Origin: Treponema sp.
GTDB taxonomy: Bacteria; Spirochaetota; Spirochaetia; Treponematales; Breznakiellaceae
Reading direction: 5' to 3'
Assembly: GCA_031288815.1 (NCBI GenBank)
Contig: JAITQR010000137.1
Location: 1 to 20,612, forward strand
DNA: 20,612 bases
Below, in pieces: positions 1 through 6,637 of the stretch (the stretch's first letter is position 1; every line of letters starts with the position of its first letter). The position numbers were made by a program, and so were the translations under genes. Below the pieces are notes generated by a model. That model worked only from the letters and a program-made list of their open reading frames with translations, made no database searches and was not told the origin of the DNA.

Positions 1-530
1 GTATAATCCCCCTCCGGGGAGAGGGCGCTGATCTCGCCGCCCCGGGTTCCGGGGGGAACCATTATCTTACAGACAATGCTTTCGGTCTCTTTCACCGAGC
101 CCAGGACAAGCCCCGGAACGGCTTTAAGCTCCTCCCCTTTGGCGAGTTTGGCGGCCAGTTCCGGGTCGGGGGTAAAATGCCAGGTCCGGGAAGTGTCCAG
201 CGGCTCCCCCCTTGCGCCGGGGGACATAAAGGCCCCGTTTTTCTTGTAGAGGGCCTCCAGGGGCCGCTGTATGCCGTCGTAGATGGTTCCCATCAGGCCG
301 GGGCCCAGGAGTACCGAAAGGGGCCTCCCGGTAGATACCGCCGGCGCGCCGATTTGCAGTCCCGTCTCGTCCTCGTAGACCTGGATCACCGCCTCTTCTT
401 TTTCCAGACGGACGATCTCCCCAACGATCCGCTTTTCCCCCACCTCCACCACGTCGAAAAGCCCCGCGCCGCCCAGCCCCTGGGCCCGGATGATCGGGCC
501 GGATATCCGCTTTACCTTGCCCTGGATCAT
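1..530 (-). CDS. atpA: V-type ATP synthase subunit A (catalytic), N-terminal part, runs off the window
   Basis: This is the catalytic, nucleotide-binding subunit of the V1 head, which couples ATP hydrolysis or synthesis to ion movement through the membrane sector. The visible 176 residues start MIQGKVKRISGPIIRAQGL, the usual N-terminal beta-barrel opening of V/A-type A subunits. They continue through LGPGLMGTIYDGIQRPLE and a SPGARGEPLDTSRTWHFTP stretch, which is the start of the A-subunit-specific bulge. The P-loop lies beyond the left edge and cannot be checked. The ATG at 528-530 overlaps the stop of the upstream subunit E gene as ATGA, so translation is probably coupled. No strong Shine-Dalgarno is seen. 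It is the last visible gene of the operon, and B and D are expected next. The family call is secure; incompleteness is due only to the window edge. Confidence 0.96.
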   Translation of the reverse strand, partial: MIQGKVKRISGPIIRAQGLGGAGLFDVVEVGEKRIVGEIVRLEKEEAVIQVYEDETGLQIGAPAVSTGRPLSVLLGPGLMGTIYDGIQRPLEALYKKNGAFMSPGARGEPLDTSRTWHFTPDPELAAKLAKGEELKAVPGLVLGSVKETESIVCKIMVPPGTRGGEISALSPEGDY

Positions 531-1240
531 GACAGGCCCCCGGGGCTTAGCCCGGCGAATTGCTCCGCCGCCTGATCGCCGATAAGCGCGCGGGTAAGCT
601 CGGCGCGGTAGTCCGACAGCAGTTCCTCCACCAGCAGGTTGAGGGAGGCGGTTATCCTTGCCTGGGGGGAATCGAGGATCAGCTCCGGGTACTTGCCCGA
701 AAGCACCCCGGAGGCCTTTATGGCCGCCCCGGCGCCGGTGGAGGAAGCACCCGCCGCCCCCCCGGCTTCAAGGCCGGAGGTGTTGATTTCCCATTTCCCC
801 CGGGGCATCGTCCTTTTTAAGAGCCCCTCCCCTTCCCCCCCTTCCAGCTTGTGGAAAGTTACTCGGAAAGGCCGGTTTCCGAATTCGGGGTAATCCCCAA
901 GACGCCTCCGGAGTTCCCCTTCCAGCATACCCAGGATCCGTTCGCGGCTTTGCGCGGCGTACCAGAGATCCAGGGCCCTGGACAGCAGGGCCTCTATCTT
1001 TTCAGACTCCGCCCGGCGCTGATCCAGGGGAAGCCGGGCCATGATCTCCTCCGCCACCCGCCGCCGGCGTTCCTCATGGCGCGTATCCAGATCCTTCAGG
1101 GCCGCGGCGGTTTTCTTCTCCCACCCGGCGGTATTGGATTTTACCGTGTCGTCTGCGGTTTTGAGGGTACGGAAGGCCCTCCGCCGGGCGTCTTCCAGAA
1201 TTTCCCGATCCAATACCTCTGTTGACTGTAACTCTTCCAT
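527..1240 (-). CDS. atpE: V-type ATP synthase subunit E (peripheral stalk)
   Basis: A 237-residue protein fitting subunit E of the V/A-type ATPase peripheral stalk, which with subunit H/G forms the coiled-coil stator joining V1 to the membrane domain. Residues about 1-120 are charged, Ala/Arg/Glu-rich and predicted long alpha-helix (for example TAAALKDLDTRHEERRRRV). The C-terminal part (about 180-230) has the usual globular-end pattern, including LNLLVEELLSDYRAELTRAL. A Gly/Ala-rich stretch near residues 155-172 (EAGGAAGASSTGAGAAIKAS) looks like a lineage-specific flexible insertion. The start at 1238-1240 is supported by an AGGA six bases upstream. It lies 60 bp after subunit F, the second-longest gap in this operon after I-K, and overlaps subunit A by 4 bp. 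The call rests on pattern and operon position, because E subunits diverge quickly. Confidence 0.88.
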   Translation of the reverse strand: MEELQSTEVLDREILEDARRRAFRTLKTADDTVKSNTAGWEKKTAAALKDLDTRHEERRRRVAEEIMARLPLDQRRAESEKIEALLSRALDLWYAAQSRERILGMLEGELRRRLGDYPEFGNRPFRVTFHKLEGGEGEGLLKRTMPRGKWEINTSGLEAGGAAGASSTGAGAAIKASGVLSGKYPELILDSPQARITASLNLLVEELLSDYRAELTRALIGDQAAEQFAGLSPGGLS

Positions 1241-1300
1241 AGCTTCCTAATTATGCATTTTCTCGCCTAAAGACCGCGAAAATACGGTTTTTTAAGGGGT

Positions 1301-1654
1301 TCACACATGGATACCCACGGCCTCCCGGATGGAGTCCACCAGGGTCTTCCGGCCGGGATTCCGCCCAAGGATGCCGGGTATCTCCACCACCAGGGGGTAG
1401 CGGTCGGAAAGCTGCCACTTAACCAGGGTCTCCCCCAGCCAGTCGGCCGCTTCCTCGGTCATGATCAGTACCCGGCAGCCCTCGGCCCCGCTCATCGCGT
1501 CCGGCAAAGCCGTCCCGGCGGTCTCGTCCCAGCCCCGGGTGATCCGCAGAAAGACCTCCCTGGCCTCCTCCGGGTCCGCCACGGGAACACCGCCTACTCC
1601 GACAAAACGGAAAGCGGTGACCAGCTCCGGATCTCCCATAAAAAAGTAATCCAT
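1301..1654 (-). CDS. atpF: V-type ATP synthase subunit F
   Basis: A 117-residue protein with the compact Rossmann-like pattern of V/A-ATPase subunit F, part of the central rotor stalk with subunit D. Visible hallmarks are the N-terminal MGDPELVTAFRFVGVGG, matching the family's 'GD.....F.L.G' opening; the middle CRVLIMTEEAADWLGE strand-helix; and YPLVVEIPGILG near residues 87-98. Length is typical (about 100-120 aa). The start has no recognisable Shine-Dalgarno. It is preceded by a very A/T-rich 17-bp gap after the subunit K stop, so ribosomes may be delivered by reinitiation from K or by the unstructured A/U-rich leader. Met6 is a possible alternative start. Gene order K-F-E-A matches one of the two V-ATPase clusters known in treponemes. 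Confidence 0.92.
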   Translation of the reverse strand: MDYFFMGDPELVTAFRFVGVGGVPVADPEEAREVFLRITRGWDETAGTALPDAMSGAEGCRVLIMTEEAADWLGETLVKWQLSDRYPLVVEIPGILGRNPGRKTLVDSIREAVGIHV

Positions 1655-1671
1655 AAAAATTTACATAAAAC

Positions 1672-1980
1672 TTAAAAGAATATTATCAGGAGGCCCACCA
1701 AAAAGCCCCAGAGGCAGATGCCTTCCGCCAGCCCGACGTAGGGGATGGCTTTACCGGCAAGCTCCGGATTTTCGCTCATGGCCCCCATGGCCGCCGAACC
1801 GATCTGCCCCACCGCGATGCCGCCGGCTACGCAGGAGATCCCCACCGCCAGGGCGGCGGCGAAGTACTTCCAAACCGGCGTAGCGGGACTTCCCTCGGCC
1901 GCCTCGGCGGCCTCCTGGGCGAAGACCGGCAAGACCGCGGCAAACAGCACCAACACCAGTAACACTATTATACGTTTCAT
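1672..1980 (-). CDS. atpK: V-type ATP synthase subunit K (proteolipid c-ring)
   Basis: This is the membrane rotor-ring subunit that carries the translocated ion. The 102-residue protein has a signal-peptide-like first segment (residues 1-21, MKRIIVLLVLVLFAAVLPVF then A), an Ala/Glu linker, and two transmembrane helices at about 38-66 and 78-101. Glu86 in LAEGICLWG of the last helix is the expected ion-binding carboxylate. Gln59 in AVGQIG of the preceding helix is a possible second ligand. This is the short two-helix form rather than the four-helix NtpK form. Thermus has a similar leader-plus-hairpin layout. A clear AGGAG lies 6 bases upstream of the ATG. Two hairpins in the gap to subunit I may raise expression of this high-copy subunit. 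Whether the ion is H+ or Na+ cannot be decided from sequence alone. Confidence 0.95.
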   Translation of the reverse strand: MKRIIVLLVLVLFAAVLPVFAQEAAEAAEGSPATPVWKYFAAALAVGISCVAGGIAVGQIGSAAMGAMSENPELAGKAIPYVGLAEGICLWGFLVGLLIIFF

Positions 1981-1998
1981 AAACCACTCCTATAACAA

Positions 1999-2014
1999 GC
2001 GGCGATACCGCCGC
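1999..2014 (-). promoter_or_regulatory. GC hairpin just upstream of the atpK ribosome-binding site
   Basis: A perfect 6-bp stem (gcggcg/cgccgc, 1999-2004 with 2009-2014) closes a 4-base loop. It sits about 10 bases upstream of the atpK AGGAG. It does not sequester the ribosome-binding site. A stable 5' hairpin at a processed mRNA end is a known way to raise expression of one cistron; that role here is inferred. Confidence 0.45.
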
Positions 2015-2032
2015 CAAATTCCGAATCAGAGC

Positions 2033-2059
2033 TGTCCGGAAATCGCAAGCTTCCGGACA
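2033..2059 (-). promoter_or_regulatory. Perfect 9-bp inverted repeat in the atpI-atpK gap
   Basis: tgtccggaa (2033-2041) and ttccggaca (2051-2059) are exact reverse complements around a 9-base loop. The hairpin begins 12 bp past the atpI stop on the minus strand and is not followed by a T-run. That makes it a poor intrinsic terminator and a better candidate for an mRNA-processing or 3'-end-protecting structure, or for partial attenuation. It lies beside a second hairpin at 1999-2014. Confidence 0.5.
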
Positions 2060-2071
2060 AACCCGTTAAAA

Positions 2072-4207
2072 TCAACCCTGCGCCTCTTTGCGGAACCGGA
2101 AGGGGGTAAAGGCCACCCCGGTTTCGGTAAAAAACTTGCTGAAGAATTCGTAGTACTGGAGCCGGACCACCTGGATAGCCACGATCATCCCCTCCAATAC
2201 GATGATAAGGGCGTTACCCAGGATCACTACCACCAGGGCGAAGACCGGCCCCGCCGCGGCGCTCCGGGCCACCATGCCCGAGAGGGTAAACACGATGAAC
2301 GAAAGCACCGCGTGGGACAGGGCGAAGGCCCCTACCCGGAGGAAACTTACGGTATTGGAAATATAGGTGGAAAGGGTCTCCAGGATCTCCACGAAACCTT
2401 CCATGACAAAAGTCATAAAACCTTCGGCCAGCACGGGCCGTTCGCCGCTGAGGATCCGCCAGATCGCCGGGCCGAAAAAGATCCCCAGAATCGGCGCGAT
2501 AAGCCCCGGAAAATCGAACCAGGCAAAGCTGCCGCCGGCCAGGCAGCGGAGGGCGATAAAAATGGCGTACCAGAAGAAGAGAAGCCCGGCGAGGCCGGTT
2601 TTGGCGAAGAAAGCCGCCTCGTACTTCCCGGCTATGCACTTGTTTATGATGTTCACGATAAGCCCGGCGGAATTGAGCAGCACCCCCACGGCAATGGTAA
2701 AGCCGAAAAAGTAAAGCAGTTTCGCCACGTTGCCTTTTTCGGGCATCAGGTGGAGGATCCGTTCCGGCGGATCGCTCATAAAGAGACCCAGAAGCGCCCT
2801 GATAGGGCCTGTCAGGATCTCCTCGTTGGTAAAAAATTCCACGTTGAGGAATCCCATCACCATAGAGGAAACGCCCACCGCCATCAGGGGGGTGGAATAG
2901 GATCGGAACCCCTTGGCCGCCTTAAATCCCCGCCATCCTACGGCAATTCCCGCCAGAAGCAGCACCAGCCCCTGGCCCACGTCGCCGAACATGATGCCGA
3001 AGAGGATCGTAAAGGAGAAGGCCACCAGGGGAGTGGGATCCAGGGTTCCGTAAAGGGGAGCCCCGTAGGAAAACACCACCCCCTCGAAGCCTTTTACAAA
3101 GGCCCCGTGCTTTAAGGATACGGGCACCTTCTCTCTGCCCTCGACCACATCGGGCATCTCCTCGGGGCTGTAAGACCGGACGGCGATACGCCCCTCGGTC
3201 AATTTTGACAGATCCTCCACCATGCGGAGCAAGACATCCTGGGGAACCCAGCCGGAGAGGATGTATATGCTGCGGGTAGCCGTCAGCCGGGACTTGAGCT
3301 GCTCCGTGGCGGCAGCCATGAGGTAGCTTGCGGTAAGCCCCGCGAAAGAGGCGGCGGTCTCCTGTTTCAGGGCCTCCTTGTCTTTCCGTATCCTGTCCAG
3401 TTCCGCTTTCGCGGTTTTAAGCCGGTCCTCAAGACCGGAGAGGAGTTCGGCGGGTATTCCCTGGTAGTCTTCGGGAATGACAATGGGGATAAAACCCGCG
3501 TTCTTCAACTCCGAATCCAGGGCAAAACGGCCTTTCCGGGACGCGGCGGCCAGGATCCGGTCCCCCTCCTCGCCCAGGCGGATGACAACCGCCCGATCCG
3601 CCAGGCGCTGCCTGATGCCCTCCTGGGCCCGGGGATCCAGGCGGCCTACCCGCAGGGTGAGGTAGGAAAGCTGATCCAGATCGGCAAAGGGGGCGTTTAG
3701 GTTGGCGAAAGCCCGGGCCTCGTTCAAGGTCTCCTCCACCCGGTGTTTTTCCTGTTCCGCCTCGTTTTCCCTGTCCTTCAGGGCGCTTACCGCCGCGTGA
3801 AGCTTATCGGTTAAAACTTCCTCGGTTTCCCCGGGGAAACGGGCGTCTTCCCCCGGCTCCTCGGGAAGTTCCAGCCCCAGGAAAGAAGCCCCGGAACGGA
3901 GCTTTTCCAGGTTATCCCGGATATGGGTATAGGCCGCCTCGTTCAGGCTGTGGACGCTGGGCGCCGGCCCGGGGATCCGGCCGCTCCCGAAGGCGTCCGC
4001 CCGAAAGGGCTCAGGCGCACCGCCCCTGAGGCCGAAGCCCGGCCCCAAAGAGCCTCTTTCCGGGGGAGGAACGGCGCCGGCCCCGGCGTTTTCCGGGGAT
4101 TCGGCAAAATGCATGATCCCCCGGCGGCCCAGGTACTCGATGACCTGATCCACATCCCGGGTAAGGACGGTAAGTTCGATGCGTTTCATCTTTCGGGGAC
4201 GAATCAT
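2072..4207 (-). CDS. atpI: V-type ATP synthase subunit I (membrane stator, a-subunit)
   Basis: A 711-residue stator subunit that forms the ion half-channels beside the K ring. Residues 1 to about 370 are the cytoplasmic arm, starting MIRPRKMKRIELTVL and rich in coiled coil at about 130-165 and 255-285. The C-terminal half carries about seven to eight membrane helices with the family motif FGIMFGDVGQG and, in SFLRVGAFALSHA, the essential arginine (Arg624). VVRLQYYEFFSKFF near the C-terminus is also typical. The length is slightly above usual, partly because a Gly/Pro-rich stretch of about 50 residues (about 37-88) interrupts the first globular lobe. The start overlaps the subunit C stop as ATGA. 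A 91-bp gap with two hairpins follows before atpK. Confidence 0.96.
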   Translation of the reverse strand: MIRPRKMKRIELTVLTRDVDQVIEYLGRRGIMHFAESPENAGAGAVPPPERGSLGPGFGLRGGAPEPFRADAFGSGRIPGPAPSVHSLNEAAYTHIRDNLEKLRSGASFLGLELPEEPGEDARFPGETEEVLTDKLHAAVSALKDRENEAEQEKHRVEETLNEARAFANLNAPFADLDQLSYLTLRVGRLDPRAQEGIRQRLADRAVVIRLGEEGDRILAAASRKGRFALDSELKNAGFIPIVIPEDYQGIPAELLSGLEDRLKTAKAELDRIRKDKEALKQETAASFAGLTASYLMAAATEQLKSRLTATRSIYILSGWVPQDVLLRMVEDLSKLTEGRIAVRSYSPEEMPDVVEGREKVPVSLKHGAFVKGFEGVVFSYGAPLYGTLDPTPLVAFSFTILFGIMFGDVGQGLVLLLAGIAVGWRGFKAAKGFRSYSTPLMAVGVSSMVMGFLNVEFFTNEEILTGPIRALLGLFMSDPPERILHLMPEKGNVAKLLYFFGFTIAVGVLLNSAGLIVNIINKCIAGKYEAAFFAKTGLAGLLFFWYAIFIALRCLAGGSFAWFDFPGLIAPILGIFFGPAIWRILSGERPVLAEGFMTFVMEGFVEILETLSTYISNTVSFLRVGAFALSHAVLSFIVFTLSGMVARSAAAGPVFALVVVILGNALIIVLEGMIVAIQVVRLQYYEFFSKFFTETGVAFTPFRFRKEAQG

Positions 4208-5250
4208 GCTTCCACCTCCAGGAGGGCAAACACGTCCTGACTGGACATCCCCAGGCCCAGGCCCTCGGCCACACTGGTAAGGAGATCATCCTCAAACTGC
4301 TTGAGGCGGATAAAACAGAAAACCACATCCAGCGAAAAGGGCTTAAGCCTGAAGGAGCGGAGGGCAAGGCGGTAAAGATAGGCCCCGGCGGCGTTCTGAA
4401 AATACCGGGGATCGGCCCGCCAGGAATCCCCCGGCCTTTCGGGGTTGAGGAACCGTTCCCGTTTCCAGTCCGCCCAGGGGGCGCGGCTGTCCAGGGGCAA
4501 ATCCAGTATGGCCCGGGCATCGGCGGCCAGGGAATTGGCGGCGGAAGAGGATCTTCCGCCCCGCCGGTCCCGGGGGTCAATGTCCATCAAATGGCCCGCC
4601 GCGTCTTCGCCGCTCATGCCGTAGTAAGTCCGCAGCCGCAGCACCCAGACGGCGTTTCGGAGGGAAATTTCCTCGGCGAGGATCTTTTCCGAGGAAACCC
4701 GGTCCCTTTTGGGGAGTTTCTTCAGGGCCCGCCAAAGGGAAAGGTAGTACCGCTTGTCCAAAGCGGTCTGGGCGGCCACCGCGTCCCCTCCCCGCACCAG
4801 GTTCATCTCCTTGTCCAGGAGAAAACCAAACTCCGTGTCTTTGAGCATGGCGGGAAGATCGGGAAAGGCGGCGAAATTGACCGTCCCCAGGGCGCCGATA
4901 TCCGTCCAGTCCTTGAAGGAGCTTTCCCCGCTTACCAGGGCGTTCAGGCTTGATTTCAAATCGCCGTACTCCCAGCCTCGTACCAGAAGGGCCAGAAATT
5001 CCGGGGGATGGGAGAAAGAGGAGACTATCGACATGATCTGGGAAACCGCCCGGCCGGTGATCCGTTTCTCCAGATCGTGGAGAAGTTCCCGTTCGGGAAG
5101 CTCCCGCCCCCCCCTGGGAAACACCAGGCGGTCCAGCGCGGCCAGCCGGTCTGCCGATTCCAGGGCGGGGATCCGTTTTCCCACAAAGGATTTCCCCACA
5201 ATTCCGCAAGCCTTGGCGTAAGCGTAGGCCCGTTCCCCCGCCCCCGGCAT
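4204..5250 (-). CDS. atpC: V-type ATP synthase subunit C (V0D/AC39 family)
   Basis: A 348-residue all-helical protein of the V0D/AC39 family, the funnel-shaped cap that links the central stalk to the membrane c-ring. The start MPGAGERAYAYAKACGIVGKSF matches the family's N-terminal YAYA(R/K)...G pattern. Later segments such as FLALLVRGWEYGDLKSSLNAL, LDKRYYLSLWRAL and the C-terminal FCFIRLKQFEDDLLTSVAEGLGL are typical of the three repeated helical lobes. The ATG at 5248-5250 directly abuts the stop of the upstream coiled-coil gene (zero gap), and its own stop overlaps subunit I by 4 bp, so it is translationally coupled on both sides. Between the lobes lies a low-complexity Arg/Ser-rich stretch (DRRGGRSSSAANSLAADAR). 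Confidence 0.9.
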   Translation of the reverse strand: MPGAGERAYAYAKACGIVGKSFVGKRIPALESADRLAALDRLVFPRGGRELPERELLHDLEKRITGRAVSQIMSIVSSFSHPPEFLALLVRGWEYGDLKSSLNALVSGESSFKDWTDIGALGTVNFAAFPDLPAMLKDTEFGFLLDKEMNLVRGGDAVAAQTALDKRYYLSLWRALKKLPKRDRVSSEKILAEEISLRNAVWVLRLRTYYGMSGEDAAGHLMDIDPRDRRGGRSSSAANSLAADARAILDLPLDSRAPWADWKRERFLNPERPGDSWRADPRYFQNAAGAYLYRLALRSFRLKPFSLDVVFCFIRLKQFEDDLLTSVAEGLGLGMSSQDVFALLEVEA

Positions 5251-5622
5251 CTAGCGCCTCCGGGAAGACAAGTTTTCCAGAAACTTGTCCAGCAAAGTTG
5301 AAAAACGGCCCTGATCCGCCGACAGGGCCTCCAGGCTTTTCCGGTATTCCTCAATCCGGTTCCGGTAATCGGCTTTGATCTGGTTGATTTCCCCGCTGTA
5401 AGCGGCGTCCAGTTCCGCGGCCCGGCGGCTGTACTCCTTGTCGTAACGGGAGCGGTTCTGCTTTTCAGCTTCCGCCACCCGGCGGTCGGCTTCGGCCTGG
5501 GCGTCGTCCACCAAGGCGGAAGCCTCCGCCTCGATCTTGAGAAGGTGCCCCAGAACGTTTTCATCGGCCAAACCGGCGGCCGGAAAGCCCGTCCCACCCT
5601 CCTCAGGAATTTCGTCCGCCAT
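5251..5622 (-). CDS. V-type ATP synthase peripheral-stalk subunit (H/G-like coiled coil)
   Basis: A 123-residue, highly charged protein predicted to be almost continuous coiled coil from about residue 25 to 115 (LLKIEAEASALVDDAQAEAD, then RRAAELDAAYSGEINQIKAD). Size, composition and operon position match the AhaH/NtpF-type subunit that pairs with subunit E in the peripheral stalk. There is no catalytic motif. Sequence alone cannot distinguish it from other coiled-coil proteins, so the call depends on its place directly before subunit C. A TAGGA overlapping the stop of the upstream EIIA gene lies about 9 bases before the ATG, indicating that its ribosome-binding site is embedded in the end of that gene. 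The gap to the EIIA gene is 11 bp. Confidence 0.8.
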   Translation of the reverse strand: MADEIPEEGGTGFPAAGLADENVLGHLLKIEAEASALVDDAQAEADRRVAEAEKQNRSRYDKEYSRRAAELDAAYSGEINQIKADYRNRIEEYRKSLEALSADQGRFSTLLDKFLENLSSRRR

Positions 5623-5633
5623 GCCGCTCTATC

Positions 5634-6107
5634 CTACTTCTGGGAATTAAAGAGGTCTTCGAATTTGCAGATTACCCCGTAGACCCCCTGGGGATCCTTT
5701 TGGGAAAGCAATTCCATGTAAAACTGGGGATTTTCCAACAATTCCGCCAACCGCTTGAGGATCCGCAGGTGTTTTTCCGAGTCGCCCGGGGGCGCGAGGA
5801 TCATAAAGAGCAGGTATACCGGCTCCCCGTCCAGGGCGTCGTAGTCTATTCCCTTGCGGGAGATTCCCAGCACCCCGTAAACCCGATCTATGGCGTTGAT
5901 CTTGCCGTGGGGAACCGCGATCCCCTTGTGGATGCCGGTGGACATTTTCGCCTCCCGCTCCCGCAGGGCCTCGAGAATTTCCTCCCTGGCGTTGTTCCGC
6001 TCCGCCTGGCAGAAATGATCCACCAGTTCCTCAAAGGCTTCTTCCTTGTCCTCCGCTTCCAGATCGACCTTGATAAACTTCGCGGAAAACACATCGTGCA
6101 GAAACAT
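5634..6107 (-). CDS. ptsN: PTS EIIA domain protein, fructose/nitrogen (PtsN) type
   Basis: A 157-residue single-domain EIIA of the fructose/mannitol/Ntr family. The active-site signature GIHKGIAVPHGK is at residues 58-69, with His67 as the expected phosphorylated residue. It is followed by YGVLGISRKGIDYDALDGEPVYLLFMILAPP and the C-terminal HLRILKRLAELL helix, all typical. No EIIB or EIIC is attached or adjacent, as for regulatory PtsN proteins that report PTS phosphorylation state rather than transport sugar. It lies 18 bp after secG and 11 bp before the V-ATPase stalk gene. A GGGGGAGGG ribosome-binding site precedes the ATG. Its position inside an ATPase operon hints at a link between PTS status and ion pumping, which is inference only. 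Confidence 0.92.
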   Translation of the reverse strand: MFLHDVFSAKFIKVDLEAEDKEEAFEELVDHFCQAERNNAREEILEALREREAKMSTGIHKGIAVPHGKINAIDRVYGVLGISRKGIDYDALDGEPVYLLFMILAPPGDSEKHLRILKRLAELLENPQFYMELLSQKDPQGVYGVICKFEDLFNSQK

Positions 6108-6125
6108 GCCGATACCCTCCCCCGC

Positions 6126-6524
6126 CTATTGGGAGACTGACGCTTCCGCTTCCGCATCCACTTCCACGGAAGGCTCAGTTAAAACTTGATCCGGAGGATT
6201 ATTCCTGGCTTCCAGTTCCTCGTCCACCCAGTTGCTCTCCGCCGTTCCGGCGGACTGCCGGCGGCCGGCGGCTTCCACCCCGGAACCACCGGGACTCCGG
6301 TTTAACAGGGCAAGACCCAGGCTTAAGACCAGAAACAGCGCGCCTAAAAAGGTGGTTGCCCTGGTAAGGACGTTGCCGGAACGGGAACCAAAAGCGGAAC
6401 CGCTGCCCCCGGCAAAAATCCCCCCCAGGCTGTCCCCTTCCTCGTTCTGAACCAGCACCAGAAGGATAAGCAGAATCGCGACAATCACAAAAAAGACTAA
6501 CAGTACAACGCTGAGAATAGCCAT
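6126..6524 (-). CDS. secG: Preprotein translocase subunit SecG
   Basis: A 132-residue inner-membrane component of the SecYEG channel. Transmembrane helices are at about residues 3-25 and 56-75. Between them is the conserved SecG loop QNEEGDSLGGIFAGGSGSAF (26-45), followed by GSRSGNVLTRATTFLGALFL. The C-terminal 55 residues are an acidic, low-complexity tail (for example EVDAEAEASVSQ) not needed for the family and variable among treponemes. The ATG at 6522-6524 has GGAG eight bases upstream. It is the first gene of the secG-ptsN-V-ATPase operon, and a weak promoter is proposed at about 6609-6637. Confidence 0.95.
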   Translation of the reverse strand: MAILSVVLLVFFVIVAILLILLVLVQNEEGDSLGGIFAGGSGSAFGSRSGNVLTRATTFLGALFLVLSLGLALLNRSPGGSGVEAAGRRQSAGTAESNWVDEELEARNNPPDQVLTEPSVEVDAEAEASVSQ

Positions 6525-6608
6525 CGGAAAACTCCATTAACCTTAATTTCCAGTAAAACCAAGCAATACAAAGCACCATCGCCAAAACAGGCGTTTGGAA
6601 TAAACTAC

Positions 6609-6637
6609 ACTTTAATAAATTGGACCGACTTATTCAA
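6609..6637 (-). promoter_or_regulatory. Possible promoter for the secG-ptsN-V-ATPase operon
   Basis: Read on the minus strand, TTGAAT (6632-6637) is followed after exactly 17 bp by TAAAGT (6609-6614), each matching 4 of 6 consensus bases. It overlaps the stop codon of the HTH-PBP gene and would give a leader of about 75 bases before secG. That leader contains a small CGCC/GGCG hairpin near 6582-6595. No better candidate was seen in this 109-bp gap. Readthrough from the upstream gene is also possible, as no terminator is visible. Confidence 0.3.

Noticed and set aside
1672..1980. Assigning the V-ATPase as Na+-coupled from Gln59 and Glu86 of subunit K
   Set aside because: A Gln at a similar position also occurs in H+-coupled Thermus-type rings, so these residues do not decide the ion.
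1745..3115. A 456-codon plus-strand open frame antisense to the V-ATPase I and K genes
   Set aside because: It is a shadow frame created by GC-rich codons. It crosses two well-supported minus-strand genes, is rich in His/Gly/Pro without domain pattern, and has no ribosome-binding site.
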